A stretch of 64,000 bases of DNA, taken from positions 744,001-808,000 of the forward strand of contig NZ_JALDAY010000001.1 in assembly GCF_022698165.1 (NCBI RefSeq). Reading direction: 5' to 3'. A model generated the notes under the pieces. The model did no database searches. It was not told the origin of the DNA and worked only from the letters and a program-made list of their open reading frames with translations. Positions 1 through 9,516 of this stretch are shown in pieces. The stretch comes from Streptomyces cylindrosporus (lineage in GTDB: Bacteria > Actinomycetota > Actinomycetes > Streptomycetales > Streptomycetaceae). Position numbers and translations under genes: made by a program. How positions within the stretch are numbered: the first letter of the stretch is position 1; every line of letters starts with the position of its first letter.

Positions 1-635
1 TCCAGGCCCTCGACACCCATGTCGTCAGCCCCGACGGCTTCGACCACAAGGGCCAGCTCTCCTCCGCCTACGACCTCACCCTCTTCGCCCGGCACGGGCT
101 CAAGAGCGCCGACTTCCGCGAGTACTGCCACACCAGGACCGCGGACTTCCCGGCCGGCGGCAGGAAGACCTTCCAGATCCAGAACACCGACCGCCTGCTC
201 ACCGGCGCGTGGGGTGTGAAGACGTACGAGGGACTCATCGGTGTCAAGAACGGTTACACCAGCAACGCCGGCAACACCTTCACCGGTGCGGCCACCCGCG
301 GCGGCCGCACCCTGCTGGTCACGGTCATGCACCCCAAGAGCGGCTACAACGCCGTCTACGAGGAGACCGCCGCGCTGCTCGACTGGGGCTTCGGGAAGGG
401 GAGTTCGGCCAAGGCGGTCGGCACCCTGGTCGAGCCGCTGAGCGAGGGCGGGGCGAAGGCGACGCCGACCGGGAAGGCGGCGACCGCGGCGGCCGGCGCC
501 CCGGGTTCGGCGTCCTCGGGCGATCCCTCGCCGTGGCGGCTGCTGGAGGGCGCCGGCGGCACGGTCGCGCTGCTGGCGGGCGGGGCGTGGGCGCTGCGCA
601 GACGGCGAAAGGACCGGCCCGGGCAGGCGGATTGA
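1..635 (+). CDS. D-alanyl-D-alanine carboxypeptidase (DacA/PBP5 type), 3' part
   Basis: The reading frame is open from base 3, so the gene starts left of the window. It encodes the C-terminal part of a serine D,D-carboxypeptidase that trims peptidoglycan pentapeptides outside the membrane. The visible part carries the third active-site motif in the form KNGYTSNAG (family KTG, with N replacing T), followed by a sheet typical of the family. The protein then runs into an Ala/Thr/Pro-rich linker and ends with one hydrophobic segment and an RRRRK stop-transfer signal (about the last 30 residues), which would anchor the enzyme in the membrane. The SxxK and SxN motifs must lie outside the window. 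Family assignment rests on the KNG block and the membrane-anchored tail. Confidence 0.85.
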   Translation, partial: QALDTHVVSPDGFDHKGQLSSAYDLTLFARHGLKSADFREYCHTRTADFPAGGRKTFQIQNTDRLLTGAWGVKTYEGLIGVKNGYTSNAGNTFTGAATRGGRTLLVTVMHPKSGYNAVYEETAALLDWGFGKGSSAKAVGTLVEPLSEGGAKATPTGKAATAAAGAPGSASSGDPSPWRLLEGAGGTVALLAGGAWALRRRRKDRPGQAD

Positions 636-801
636 CCCTCGCGGCAGCCGTTCCGTGCACCGGTGCGTACCTCGCGGTCCCACGCGAGATCCACCCCCAC
701 CCGGTGCGGTGGAACGGCTGCCGCCTCCCCCCTCGGTTTGGCCAGCGGGTACTACGGACTGCGGAACTCCACTACTCCAAGTGTGAAGCTCTTGTGGAGG
801 A

Positions 802-850
802 GATTTGAGCATAGGCCCGCGACCGGCCGCAATGGTCCGGATGCTCAAAT
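802..850. terminator. Intergenic stem-loop between convergent genes
   Basis: A perfect 10-bp inverted repeat (ATTTGAGCAT at 802-811, ATGCTCAAAT at 841-850) flanks a GC-rich 29-nt loop. It sits between the carboxypeptidase end and the SDR end, so it could terminate transcription from both sides. There is no long T-run on either strand. The rest of 636-869 shows nothing recognisable. Confidence 0.4.
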
Positions 851-869
851 TCCGCTTGTGCAAGTTGAG

Positions 870-1628
870 TCAGCCGCGCCCGATGTAGGGCATCGCCGTG
901 GCCATCACCGTCGCGAACTGCACGTTCGCCTCCAGCGGCAGCTCGGCCATGTGCCGCACGGTGCGCGCGACATCGGCCACGTCCATCACCGGTTCCGGCG
1001 CGATCTCGCCGTTGGCCTGCAAGGCCCCGGTCTCCATCCGCGCGGTCATGTCGGTGGCCGCGTTGCCGATGTCGATCTGCCCGACCGCGATGCCGTACGC
1101 CCGCCCGTCCAGCGACAGCGACTTGGTGAGGCCGGTCAGCGCGTGCTTGGTCGAGGTGTAGGCGACGGAGAGCGGCCGGGGCGTGTGCGCCGAGATGGAA
1201 CCGTTGTTGATGATCCGTCCGCCCCGCGGATCCTGCGCCTTCATCTGCCGGAAGGCCGCCTGCGCGCACAGGAACGCCCCGTTGAGGTTGGTGTCCACCA
1301 CATGCCGCCAGGCCTCGTACGGCAGCTCCTCGACGGGCACCCCGCCGGGCCCGAACGTCCCCGCGTTGTTGAACAGCAGGTCCACCCGCCCGAACCGCTC
1401 CACGGCGGCGGCGAACAGCGCGGCGACGTCCTCCGGCTTCGAGACGTCGGTGCGTACGGCGAGACAGGCGCCGTCGGGACCCAGTGCCGCCGTCTCCGCG
1501 AGCGTCTCGGGACGCCGGCCGGCCAGTGCCACGGACCAGCCCGCGTCCAGCAGCTCCACGGCGACGGCGCGTCCGATGCCGGAGCCGGCCCCGGTCACCA
1601 CGGCGATCTTCGCGTTCTTGGTGTTCAT
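870..1628 (-). CDS. SDR family NAD(P)-dependent oxidoreductase
   Basis: A classical short-chain dehydrogenase of 252 residues. The Rossmann motif TGAGSGIG is near residue 13, the NNAG motif near residue 90, the catalytic Ser is in NNGSISAH, and the YTSTK block supplies the catalytic Tyr and Lys. The substrate cannot be read from the sequence. The start is placed at the ATG at 1628, which puts the first beta strand right at the N-terminus. An upstream ATG at 1679 is in frame but would add a 17-residue tail of low plausibility, and neither start has a strong ribosome-binding site. The gene is divergent from phoD and convergent with the carboxypeptidase gene. Confidence 0.85.
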   Translation of the reverse strand: MNTKNAKIAVVTGAGSGIGRAVAVELLDAGWSVALAGRRPETLAETAALGPDGACLAVRTDVSKPEDVAALFAAAVERFGRVDLLFNNAGTFGPGGVPVEELPYEAWRHVVDTNLNGAFLCAQAAFRQMKAQDPRGGRIINNGSISAHTPRPLSVAYTSTKHALTGLTKSLSLDGRAYGIAVGQIDIGNAATDMTARMETGALQANGEIAPEPVMDVADVARTVRHMAELPLEANVQFATVMATAMPYIGRG

Positions 1629-1759
1629 GGGCCCGCAGCGTAAGTGAGACTCCGCGATGCGGAACACCCCGTCCACCATCCGGGTGTTGCGTGCCCCCAG
1701 GCGCGTGTCGTCCCCGGCCCGGCCGCCCGCTCCTCCCTGAAATGTGACGGGAGGACAGG

Positions 1760-3403
1760 ATGATCATCAGCTCAGCCAGGCCGCAGGGGCACGCACCGCA
1801 GCTCCGTGCCGCCGCGCGCCGTGTCGGCCGCCGCCGCTTCATGAGCCTCACGGCCGCGGCCGCCGCGCTCGCCTTCGCCGTCGACCTGCCGGCCACCGGC
1901 GCCGCGGCCGCCGCCGAACTCGACGCGGCCCGCATCGACAGCGACCCCTTCACGCTCGGCGTCGCCTCGGGCGATCCCCAGCCCACCTCGGTGGTGCTGT
2001 GGACCCGGCTCGCGCCCGCCCCCTACCAGCCCGACGGCGGACTGCCCGCCGAACGCGTCGACGTCGACTGGGAACTCGCCCTGGACGAGACCTTCGCCGT
2101 GCTCGCCGCCAAGGGCACCGCCACCGCGCACCCCGAGTTCCACCACACCGTGCACGTCGAGGCCGAGGGCCTGGAACCCGGCTGCGTCTACCACTACCGC
2201 TTCCGCACCGGCACCTGGCTCAGCGAGACCGGCCGCACTCGCACCGCGCCCGCCGCCGGCACCGCGGCCGCCGCGCTCTCCTTCGCCGCCGTCTCCTGCC
2301 AGGCCTACCAGGACGGCTACTTCACCGCCCACCGCCACCTCGCCGCCGAGGACGTCGACCTCGTCCTCCACCTCGGGGACTACATGTACGAGTACGCGGT
2401 CGACCCCGCGGGCGGCGCCCGCAAGTACACCGACCGCACCCTCCCGGCGCTCTACGGCCACGAGACGACGACCCTGGAGGACTACCGCCTGCGCTACGCC
2501 CTCTACAAGACCGACGCCGACCTGCGGGCCGCGCACGCCATGCACCCCTTCGTCGTCGCCTTCGACGACCACGAGACCGAGAACAACTACGCCGGCGCCG
2601 TCTCCGAGAACGGCGACCCGCCCGAGCAGTTCCTGCTGCGCCGCGCCGCCGCCTACCGCGCCTACTGGGAGAACCAGCCCCTGCGCGCCGCCCAGCTGCC
2701 GAACGGCGCGGACATGCAGCTCTACCGGCGCCTGCAGTGGGGCACGCTCGCCCGGTTCGACGTGCTCGACACCCGCCAGTACCGCTCCGACCAGGCCTAC
2801 GGCGACGGCAAGCACGTCCCCGGCCCCGAGTCCGAGGACCCGGCGCGCACCATCACCGGAGCCGCGCAGGAGGCCTGGCTGCTCGACGGCTGGCGCACCT
2901 CGACGGCGCTGTGGAACCTCATGGCCCAGCAGGTCTGCTTCTCCCAGCGGAAGATGGACCTCAACCCCGTCGCCCAGGTCTCCATGGACGCCTGGGACGG
3001 CTACCCCGCCTCGCGCCGCCGCGTCCTGGACGGCGCCAAGGCGGCCGGGATCGCCAACCTGATGGTGCTCAGCGGCGATGTGCACGTCGCGTACGCCTTC
3101 GACATCAAGGACGACTTCGACGACCCCGCCTCGCGCACCCTCGGCACCGAGATCGTCGCCACGTCGATCGCCAGCGGCCAGGACGGCACCCAGAAGCCCT
3201 CGAACTGGGCGACCTATACGGCCGCCAACCCGCACATGAAGCTCTACGACGGCCGCCGCGGCTACGTGAAGGTCACCCTGGACCGCACACAGGCGCGGGC
3301 CGACTTCCGGACCGTGCCGTACGTCACCAGGCCCGGCGCCCCGGTCACCACGGCCGCGTCCTTCGTGACGGAGGCGGGCGCGCCGGGGCTCAGGCCGGTG
3401 TGA
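1760..3403 (+). CDS. phoD: Alkaline phosphatase PhoD family, Tat-exported
   Basis: A 547-residue PhoD-type phosphodiesterase/phosphatase that releases phosphate from esters outside the cell. The N-terminus has a twin-arginine signal ([18 protein letters not shown], about residues 23-40) with an Ala-rich cleavage region. Next come the N-terminal PhoD domain ([20 protein letters not shown]) and the metallophosphatase core: GDYMYEY near residue 206, [10 protein letters not shown] near 268 and LSGDVHVAY near 437 provide the metal ligands. A clear GGAGGA site precedes the ATG. The last 14 bases overlap the convergent oxidoreductase gene. I saw no convincing PhoP box upstream, although the family is usually phosphate-regulated. 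Confidence 0.92.
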   Translation: MIISSARPQGHAPQLRAAARRVGRRRFMSLTAAAAALAFAVDLPATGAAAAAELDAARIDSDPFTLGVASGDPQPTSVVLWTRLAPAPYQPDGGLPAERVDVDWELALDETFAVLAAKGTATAHPEFHHTVHVEAEGLEPGCVYHYRFRTGTWLSETGRTRTAPAAGTAAAALSFAAVSCQAYQDGYFTAHRHLAAEDVDLVLHLGDYMYEYAVDPAGGARKYTDRTLPALYGHETTTLEDYRLRYALYKTDADLRAAHAMHPFVVAFDDHETENNYAGAVSENGDPPEQFLLRRAAAYRAYWENQPLRAAQLPNGADMQLYRRLQWGTLARFDVLDTRQYRSDQAYGDGKHVPGPESEDPARTITGAAQEAWLLDGWRTSTALWNLMAQQVCFSQRKMDLNPVAQVSMDAWDGYPASRRRVLDGAKAAGIANLMVLSGDVHVAYAFDIKDDFDDPASRTLGTEIVATSIASGQDGTQKPSNWATYTAANPHMKLYDGRRGYVKVTLDRTQARADFRTVPYVTRPGAPVTTAASFVTEAGAPGLRPV

Positions 3404-4493
3404 CCCGCTCCACCCGGGCGGCGTCCTCGCCCGGGTAGCGCACTCCGATCTGCTCCCGGATCGTGTCCAGCGTGCGCATCACCGCGAGGGTGCCGTCGAG
3501 CGGGACCAGCGGGGACTCGGTCTCGCCGGCCCGCAGGGCGCGCATCACCTCGCGGGCCTCGTGCCGCAGGCTGTTGCGGGGCCCGTCCGCCGGGTCGGCG
3601 GCGAACTCCTCGGGGTCGCGGCCGTCCCGGTGCAGCACGAAGTGGTCCGGGAAGAAGAATCCGTACGGGATGTCGATGCGGCCCTCGGAGCCGGTGACGG
3701 ACGCCGAGGTCGCCGTACCGCCGACGATGGAGCAGTGCACCGAAGCGAGAGCACCGCTCTCCCAGGAGAGCAGTGCTCCCGTCTGGAGATCGACGCCCTC
3801 TTCCGAGAGCGCTGCTCTCGCCGAGATCTCCGCGGGCTCCCCGAGCAGCAGCTGCGCGAACGACACCGGGTACACGCCGAGGTCCAGCAGCGAGCCGCCG
3901 CCCTGCTGCGGGTCCCGCAGCCGGTGGCTGGGCGGGAAGGGGCCGGCCAGCCCGAAGTCGGCCTGCACACTGCGCACTTCGCCGATCGCCCCGCCGTCGA
4001 CGAGGTCCTTGAGCCGCCGGATCAGCGGGTTGCAGTACATCCACATCGCTTCCATCAGGAAGCTCCCGCGTCCCCGCGCCAGCGCGACGAGTTCCTCCGC
4101 CTCGCGCGCGTTCAGTGTGAACGCCTTCTCGCACAGCACGTTCCGCCCCGCCTCCAGGCACAGGCCGGCGGCCGCCCGGTGCGCCGAGTGCGGGGTGGCG
4201 ACGTACACGACATCGATGTCCGCGTCCTCGGCCAGGGCGCCCCAGTCGCCGTAGGCGCGCTCGATCCCGAAGCGTTCCGCGAAGGCCTTCGCCGAGGCCT
4301 CGGTCCGCGAGGCCACCGCCACCACCTCGGCGTCGGGCAGGTCCACGAGGTCCGCCGTGAAGGCGGCGGCGATCCCGCCGGTCGCGAGGACGCCCCAGCG
4401 CACCTTGGCCGTGGCCGCGGCGGCCTCCGTCGCCGTCCCGGTATCCACAGTCGTGTGGTTGTCCACAGCCATCCCCGCCCCACCCTCGCTCAT
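3390..4493 (-). CDS. Gfo/Idh/MocA family oxidoreductase
   Basis: A 367-residue NAD(P)-dependent dehydrogenase of the Gfo/Idh/MocA family, which typically acts on sugars or polyols. The Rossmann start WGVLATGGIAAAF lies near residue 33. The usual EKP motif reads EKA, as in the dihydrodiol-dehydrogenase-like branch. A C-terminal substrate domain follows, with GGSLLDLGVYPV. The start at 4493 has GAGG at good distance; an internal ATG at 4472 is also possible. The gene is divergent from the MFS gene at 4560, and its 3' end overlaps phoD tail to tail. The substrate is unknown. Confidence 0.85.
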   Translation of the reverse strand: MSEGGAGMAVDNHTTVDTGTATEAAAATAKVRWGVLATGGIAAAFTADLVDLPDAEVVAVASRTEASAKAFAERFGIERAYGDWGALAEDADIDVVYVATPHSAHRAAAGLCLEAGRNVLCEKAFTLNAREAEELVALARGRGSFLMEAMWMYCNPLIRRLKDLVDGGAIGEVRSVQADFGLAGPFPPSHRLRDPQQGGGSLLDLGVYPVSFAQLLLGEPAEISARAALSEEGVDLQTGALLSWESGALASVHCSIVGGTATSASVTGSEGRIDIPYGFFFPDHFVLHRDGRDPEEFAADPADGPRNSLRHEAREVMRALRAGETESPLVPLDGTLAVMRTLDTIREQIGVRYPGEDAARVERVTPA

Positions 4494-4559
4494 GCGACCC
4501 TCGGCTCTGTGTACGAGCTGAGAGCATAGGCGGCGTATCGAACGGAAAGGGAGGGGCGC

Positions 4560-5858
4560 ATGCCCGAGCAAGGGGCATCGACACCGCGCATGGCGCAGAT
4601 GGCCGGGGCGGAAGCGGAACCGGCGGTCGGCCGTGCCGTCCGCGGTACCGGTCTGCTCGTCACGCTGATCCTCGGCGGCCTCACCGCCACGCCACCGCTG
4701 GCGATGGACATGTACCTGCCCTCCCTGCCGGAGGTCACCCGCTCCCTGCACGCCCCCGCCGCCACCGTCCAGCTCACCCTCACCGCCTGCCTGCTCGGCA
4801 TGGCGCTCGGGCAACTGGTGGTCGGCCCGATGAGCGACCGCTGGGGACGCCGCCGCCCGCTGCTCACCGGCCTCGCGGTGTACGTCGTCGCCACCGCCCT
4901 GTGCGCGTTCGCGCCGAACGTCGAGTTCCTGGTCGCCTTCCGGCTGGCGCAGGGCCTCGCGGGCGCGGCCGGGATAGTGATCGCCCGGGCCGTCGTACGC
5001 GATCTGTACGACGGGGTGGCGATGGCCCGCTTCTTCTCCACCCTGATGCTGATCTCCGGGGTCGCCCCGATCGTCGCGCCGCTGATCGGCGGGCAGATCC
5101 TGCGGGTGACGGACTGGCGGGGCGTGTTCGCCGTGCTGACCGTCGTCGGGCTGCTGCTGGGCGGGGTGGTGTGGGCGAAGCTGCCCGAGACGCTGCCATC
5201 GGCCGAGCGGCACGGTGGGGGAGTGGGCGAGGCGCTGCACTCCATGCGGCGGCTGCTGGCCGACCTGCCCTTCACCGGGTTCATGCTCGCGGGCGGCTTC
5301 GCCTTCGCCGCGCTGTTCGCCTACATATCGGCCTCGCCCTTCGTGATCCAGGAGATCTACGGCGCCTCCCCGCAGACCTTCAGCCTGCTGTTCGGACTGA
5401 ACTCGGTCGGACTGGTCGCCGTCGGCCAGCTCAACGGCAAGGTGCTGGTCGGGCGGGTCCGCCTGGAGAAGGTGCTGGGGGTGGGGCTCGCGATCGTCAT
5501 CGCCGCCGCCACCGCCCTCCTCCTGATGGCCACCGGTGCCTTCGGCGAGGCCGGGCTCGTGCCCGTCGCCGCCGCGTTGTTCGTCCTGATGTCGGCCATG
5601 GGCGTCACCCTTCCCAACGCCCAGGCCCTCGCCCTCATGCGCACCAAGCACTCCGCCGGCTCCGCCTCCGCGCTGCTCGGCACGTCCTCGTTCCTCATCG
5701 GCGCCGTCGCCTCACCCCTGGTCGGGACAGCCGGCGAGCACTCCGCCGTCCCGATGGCCGTCGTCCAACTGGCGGCAGCACTGGTGGCACTGGGCTGCTT
5801 CATGGGAATGTGCCGTCCTTGGAACGCACGTGCGAGTGCGGAGGGAGCAGAGAACTGA
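4560..5858 (+). CDS. Bcr/CflA-type multidrug efflux MFS transporter
   Basis: A 432-residue MFS permease with 12 predicted hydrophobic segments. The N-terminus carries the Bcr/CflA signature (PLAMDMYLPSLPEV near residue 50), and the loop GPMSDRWGRRRPL matches the MFS motif between segments 2 and 3. This family exports drugs such as bicyclomycin and sulfonamides by proton antiport; the substrate here is not known. An A/G-rich region (GGAAAGGGAGG) precedes the ATG. The stop codon overlaps the probable start region of the beta-lactamase-like gene, so the two are likely one transcript. Confidence 0.88.
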   Translation: MPEQGASTPRMAQMAGAEAEPAVGRAVRGTGLLVTLILGGLTATPPLAMDMYLPSLPEVTRSLHAPAATVQLTLTACLLGMALGQLVVGPMSDRWGRRRPLLTGLAVYVVATALCAFAPNVEFLVAFRLAQGLAGAAGIVIARAVVRDLYDGVAMARFFSTLMLISGVAPIVAPLIGGQILRVTDWRGVFAVLTVVGLLLGGVVWAKLPETLPSAERHGGGVGEALHSMRRLLADLPFTGFMLAGGFAFAALFAYISASPFVIQEIYGASPQTFSLLFGLNSVGLVAVGQLNGKVLVGRVRLEKVLGVGLAIVIAAATALLLMATGAFGEAGLVPVAAALFVLMSAMGVTLPNAQALALMRTKHSAGSASALLGTSSFLIGAVASPLVGTAGEHSAVPMAVVQLAAALVALGCFMGMCRPWNARASAEGAEN

Positions 5859-7003
5859 GCGCACCGAAACTGCGCAGCGACACCGCGGAACGGGCCGGGC
5901 TCGATCCCGGCGAACTCCGCCACCTCGTCCAGGAGGTCCACGACCTCACCACCGGGAAGCGGCCCTGGGCCGCGGGCACCGTCGTGGTCGCCGGACGCGG
6001 GCCCGTGATCGCCGTCGAGGAGGCGGCGGGGTGGGCCGTGCGGTACTCCGCGTACGACGCGGAGGCCGACGCGGGGGTGGAGCTGCCGGAGGAGTCCCGG
6101 GTGCCGATGACGGTCGGCACGCCCTTCGACCTGGCCTCCCTGACCAAGCTGTTCACCTCCGTCGCCGCGGTGCAGCAGATCGAGCGGGGCACACTGGGGA
6201 TCGACGCGCTGGTGGGGGCGTATCTGCCGGACTTCCGGGCGGCGGCGCGGCACGGGGTGACCGTGCGGCAGCTGCTCACGCACACCTCGGGGCTGCGGCC
6301 CGAACTCCCGCTGTACGACTGTGCCGACGACGCGGAGCGGATGGCGCGGCTGCGGGCGGAGGTGCCGGTGGGGGTGCCGGGGACGTACACGTACTCGGAC
6401 CTGAACATGCTGCTGCTCCAGTTCGTGCTGGAGCGGATCACCGGGCGGACGCTGGACGTGCTCATCCACGACGGGATCACCAGGCCGCTGGGGATGACGT
6501 CGACGGACTTCGGGCCGTGTCCGGGGGCGGCGGCGACGGAGGACCAGCGCCGTCCCTGGGCGAAGGCGGACCGGGGGATGGTGCGGGGGGTCGTGCACGA
6601 CGAGAACGCGTGGGCGCTCGGGGGAGTGGCCGGGCACGCGGGGCTGTTCTCGACCGGGCGGGACATGGCCGTGTTCTGCCGGACGCTGCTGGCGGGGGGC
6701 TCGTACGGGCCCGCGCGGATCCTCGGCCCGGACTTCGTGGAGCTGCTGCTGACCCCGCCCGGGCTGGGGTTCGCCGTGGATCAGGCCTGGTTCATGGGGG
6801 AGTTGGCGGGGAAGGGGGCGGCGGGGCACACGGGGTTCACGGGGACGTCCGTGGTGCTGGACCCGGGGACGGACACGTTCCTCGTCCTGCTGGCGAACAC
6901 GGTGCATCCGGTGCGGCGGCGGGCCGACAGCGCGCCGAGAGCCACAGCGGCAACGCACCTGGCAAGAGCGGTGAGAGGTATCGGACCCCTCACCAGAACC
7001 TGA
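5810..7003 (+). CDS. Serine hydrolase, beta-lactamase/esterase family
   Basis: A class C-like serine hydrolase of roughly 380-400 residues. The nucleophile motif SxxK is present as SLTK (in FDLASLTKLF), YSDLN occupies the YxN position, and HTG (in GHTGFTGTS) replaces KTG. No signal peptide is visible, so it is probably a cytoplasmic esterase or peptidase rather than a secreted beta-lactamase. The start is unclear. The coordinate given is an in-frame GTG with no ribosome site. A strong GGAGGG at 5840-5845 points instead to a CTG at 5855 that overlaps the MFS stop. Translational coupling to the exporter is likely either way. Confidence 0.8.
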   Translation: MPSLERTCECGGSRELSAPKLRSDTAERAGLDPGELRHLVQEVHDLTTGKRPWAAGTVVVAGRGPVIAVEEAAGWAVRYSAYDAEADAGVELPEESRVPMTVGTPFDLASLTKLFTSVAAVQQIERGTLGIDALVGAYLPDFRAAARHGVTVRQLLTHTSGLRPELPLYDCADDAERMARLRAEVPVGVPGTYTYSDLNMLLLQFVLERITGRTLDVLIHDGITRPLGMTSTDFGPCPGAAATEDQRRPWAKADRGMVRGVVHDENAWALGGVAGHAGLFSTGRDMAVFCRTLLAGGSYGPARILGPDFVELLLTPPGLGFAVDQAWFMGELAGKGAAGHTGFTGTSVVLDPGTDTFLVLLANTVHPVRRRADSAPRATAATHLARAVRGIGPLTRT

Positions 7004-7015
7004 GAGAATCCCACG

Positions 7016-8011
7016 GTGAACGCCCCCGCACCCCCGGCCGAGACCCTCCGCTCCGCCCTCGCCGGTCTCCTCGACGGACTCCCGCCCAAGCAGGCCGCCT
7101 CGGCCGTCGAGCGGCTCATCGCCAGCTACCGGGGCGCCACCCCCACCGACGCCCCGATCCTGCGCGACCGGGCCGACGTCGTCGCCTACGCCGCCTATCG
7201 CATGCCCGCGACCTTCGAGGCCGTGCGGTCGGCGCTCGCGGCGTTCGCCGACGCCGTGCCCGGGTGGGTGCCCGGCAGCCACACCGACGTCGGCGGCGGC
7301 ACCGGCGCCGCCACCTGGGCCGTCACCGACACCTGGACCGGCACCCGCGGCGTCACCGTGCTGGACTGGGCCGAGCCCGCCCTCGCCCTCGGCAGGGAAC
7401 TCGCCTCCGCCAACCCCGCACTGGACGGCGCCCGTTGGCAGCGCTCTCGGATCGGAGCGGCGCTCACCATCGAGAGCACCGATCTCGTCACCGTCTCCTA
7501 CGTCCTCAACGAACTCACCGAGCCCGACCGCGCCGCCCTCGTCGACGCCGCCGCGGCCGCCGCACAGAGCGTGGTGATCGTGGAGGCCGGCACACCCGCC
7601 GGGTACCAACGGGTCATCGAGGCACGCGACCGGCTGATCCGCGCCGGCTTCCGCGTCGCCGCGCCCTGCCCGCACAGCGCCGCCTGCCCGATCGTGCCCG
7701 GCACGGACTGGTGCCACTTCTCCGTGCGGGTCGGCCGCTCCTCCCTGCACCGGCAGGTCAAGGGCGGCTCGCTCCCTTACGAGGACGAGAAGTTCAGCTA
7801 CGTCGCCGCCACCCGCCTGCCCGTCACGCCGGCCCCCGCCCGCGTGGTCCGGCGCCCGCAGATCCGCAAGGGGCAGGTCCTCCTCGACCTGTGCGAGGCC
7901 GACGAACAGCTCCGCCGCACCACCGTCACCAAACGCCACGGCGATCTCTACAAGGCCGCGCGCGACGCGGCCTGGGGAGACGCCTGGCCGCCGTACCCGC
8001 AGGAGCCGTAG
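7016..8011 (+). CDS. Rsm22-like small ribosomal subunit methyltransferase family protein
   Basis: A 331-residue protein resembling the Rsm22/mitochondrial small-subunit assembly family. It has an SAM-binding fold (DVGGGTGAATWA near residue 90, then LDWAEPALALG) and the family helix VTVSYVLNELTEP. A Cys cluster in CPHSAACPIVPGTDWCHF can bind a metal or Fe-S cluster. The C-terminus is basic, consistent with RNA or ribosome binding. The start is the GTG at 7016, 12 nt after the hydrolase gene. Target and reaction are not proven in bacteria; the call rests on these motifs. Confidence 0.75.
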   Translation: MNAPAPPAETLRSALAGLLDGLPPKQAASAVERLIASYRGATPTDAPILRDRADVVAYAAYRMPATFEAVRSALAAFADAVPGWVPGSHTDVGGGTGAATWAVTDTWTGTRGVTVLDWAEPALALGRELASANPALDGARWQRSRIGAALTIESTDLVTVSYVLNELTEPDRAALVDAAAAAAQSVVIVEAGTPAGYQRVIEARDRLIRAGFRVAAPCPHSAACPIVPGTDWCHFSVRVGRSSLHRQVKGGSLPYEDEKFSYVAATRLPVTPAPARVVRRPQIRKGQVLLDLCEADEQLRRTTVTKRHGDLYKAARDAAWGDAWPPYPQEP

Positions 8012-8052
8012 CGGCGAAGCGGTCGCGGAACGCCGAACGGTACCGTCGGACC

Positions 8053-8667
8053 ATGGTCAAGAAGCCCGCCCCCGACTCCAGCCGCCGCAGCGAGAGGTCC
8101 CGGCGTGCCATCTACGACGCCGCCCTCGCGCTCGTCGGAGAGGTCGGGTATCCGAAGACGACCGTCGAGGGGATCGCCGCCCGCGCCGGCGTGGGCAAGC
8201 AGACGATCTACCGGTGGTGGGGGTCCAAGGCGGACGTACTCCTGGAGGCGTTCCTCGACCTCAGCGCACAGGCGGCGCGGGAGGCGGGACAGGAGCCGTA
8301 CGCCATCCCGGACACCGGAGACCTGGCCGCCGACCTCAAGGCCGTGCTGCGGGTCACCGTCGACCAGTTGAAGGACCCCAGGTTCGAGGTGCCGTCCCGC
8401 GCCCTGGCCGCCGAGGGGCTCGTCAACGAGCAGCTCGGCCGGGAGTCCGTCGCCAAGCTGCTCGAACCGCAGCTCCAGCTCTACGTCGACCGGCTGCGCT
8501 CCGCCCAGGAAGCAGGCCAGGTCCGCCCCGAGCTCGATCCGCGCATCGCGCTCGAACTCTTCGTCTCCCCGCTCGCCCAGCGCTGGCTGCAGCACACCGG
8601 GCCGATCTCGTACGAGTACACGGACACCCTCGTCGACTACGCGCTCGGCGGGCTCGCCCCGAGGTGA
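8053..8667 (+). CDS. TetR/AcrR family regulator
   Basis: A 204-residue TetR-type regulator. The N-terminal HTH spans about residues 15-60, with AARAGVGKQTIYRWWGSKADVL as recognition helix and turn. It is followed by a C-terminal ligand domain of the TetR_C_16/33 kind (PLAQRWLQHTGPI). The target is unknown. It lies downstream of the Rsm22-like gene in the same direction, with no obvious palindrome in the short gap, so it could regulate a distant gene. Confidence 0.87.
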   Translation: MVKKPAPDSSRRSERSRRAIYDAALALVGEVGYPKTTVEGIAARAGVGKQTIYRWWGSKADVLLEAFLDLSAQAAREAGQEPYAIPDTGDLAADLKAVLRVTVDQLKDPRFEVPSRALAAEGLVNEQLGRESVAKLLEPQLQLYVDRLRSAQEAGQVRPELDPRIALELFVSPLAQRWLQHTGPISYEYTDTLVDYALGGLAPR

Positions 8668-8678
8668 GCGCTGTCACT

Positions 8679-8735
8679 GTCCCACCTGCCCCCTGTTGTC
8701 CCGCTCCGGCCCCCCGGGGCCGAGGAAGGTGGGAC
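8679..8735. terminator. Nested hairpins after the TetR gene
   Basis: An outer 9-bp inverted repeat (GTCCCACCT at 8679-8687, AGGTGGGAC at 8727-8735) encloses a tight GC hairpin (CGGCCCC/GGGGCCG, 8707-8722). It separates the TetR gene from the primase-like gene and is probably a transcription terminator. Confidence 0.5.
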
Positions 8736-8777
8736 CATAGGGCATGCTGTTCCGCACGACAGCGAGGCGAGGGGTAG

Positions 8778-9509
8778 ATGAGCGCGGATTTGGGCGGCCG
8801 GACCGGCCTGCAGGGCAAACTCTCCCAGTGGCTGCGCGGACGCCGGCCGAAGGAGGCCGCCGACGACGGCGGTCGTGAGGCCCTGCTGCTGGCCGCCGCG
8901 GGTGCCGGGCTGCCGCTCGCGCCCGCCGCCCACCCCGCTCCGGGCTACCGCTGCTCCTGCGACCGGGTGGGCTGTCCCACCCCGGCCCGGCACCCGGTCT
9001 CGTTCGCCTGGCAGACGCAGTCCACCACCGACCGCGCCCAGATCGAGCGCTGGGCCCGCCACCAGCCGCAGGCCAACTTCATCACCGCGACCGGCATGGT
9101 GCACGACGTGCTGGACCTGCCGCTGGAGGCGGGGCGCGAGGCGCTGGAGCGGCTGCTCGGGGCCGGGATCGAGGTCGGGCCCGTCGCCGAGAGCGACGAC
9201 GGCCGGCTGCTGTTCTTCACCCTCACCCGCGGTACGCCCGAGGACGAGGACGAGTGGTGGCCCTGCGAGCTGGACTGCCACCCCGAGACCATGGACGAGC
9301 ACCCCGGACTGCGCTGGCACTGCCGGGGGTCGTACGTCCTCGTACCGCCCGCCCGGCTGCCGGGGGACCAGGGCGTGCACTGGGTGCGCGGCCCCGAACA
9401 CCCGCTGCCGGACCCGCTGAGCCTGCTGGAGACCCTCACCGACGCCTGCGCCCGGTACGCCGGCGAGGAGCCCGACCACGCGAGCGCGGCCTGGCCCCTG
9501 CGCCACTGA
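8778..9509 (+). CDS. Bifunctional DNA primase/polymerase-like protein
   Basis: A 243-residue protein of a family common in streptomycetes and annotated as primase/polymerase-like. The middle part resembles the N-terminal prim-pol fold (GLPLAPAAHP, then CSCDRVGCPTPARHPVSFAW with a Cys/His pattern, then FITATG). A C-terminal acidic stretch and WPCELDCHPETMDEHPGL follow. The catalytic carboxylates of true AEP primases are not obvious, and there is no helicase domain, so replication activity is doubtful. It has a GAGGGG ribosome site. It faces the efe locus tail to tail. Function not known from this sequence. Confidence 0.6.
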   Translation: MSADLGGRTGLQGKLSQWLRGRRPKEAADDGGREALLLAAAGAGLPLAPAAHPAPGYRCSCDRVGCPTPARHPVSFAWQTQSTTDRAQIERWARHQPQANFITATGMVHDVLDLPLEAGREALERLLGAGIEVGPVAESDDGRLLFFTLTRGTPEDEDEWWPCELDCHPETMDEHPGLRWHCRGSYVLVPPARLPGDQGVHWVRGPEHPLPDPLSLLETLTDACARYAGEEPDHASAAWPLRH

Positions 9510-9516
9510 GCGTCTC

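Noticed and set aside
1744..3438. Arg-rich 564-codon frame overlapping phoD
   Set aside because: A shifted frame of phoD; composition almost only Arg, Pro, Ala and Gly.
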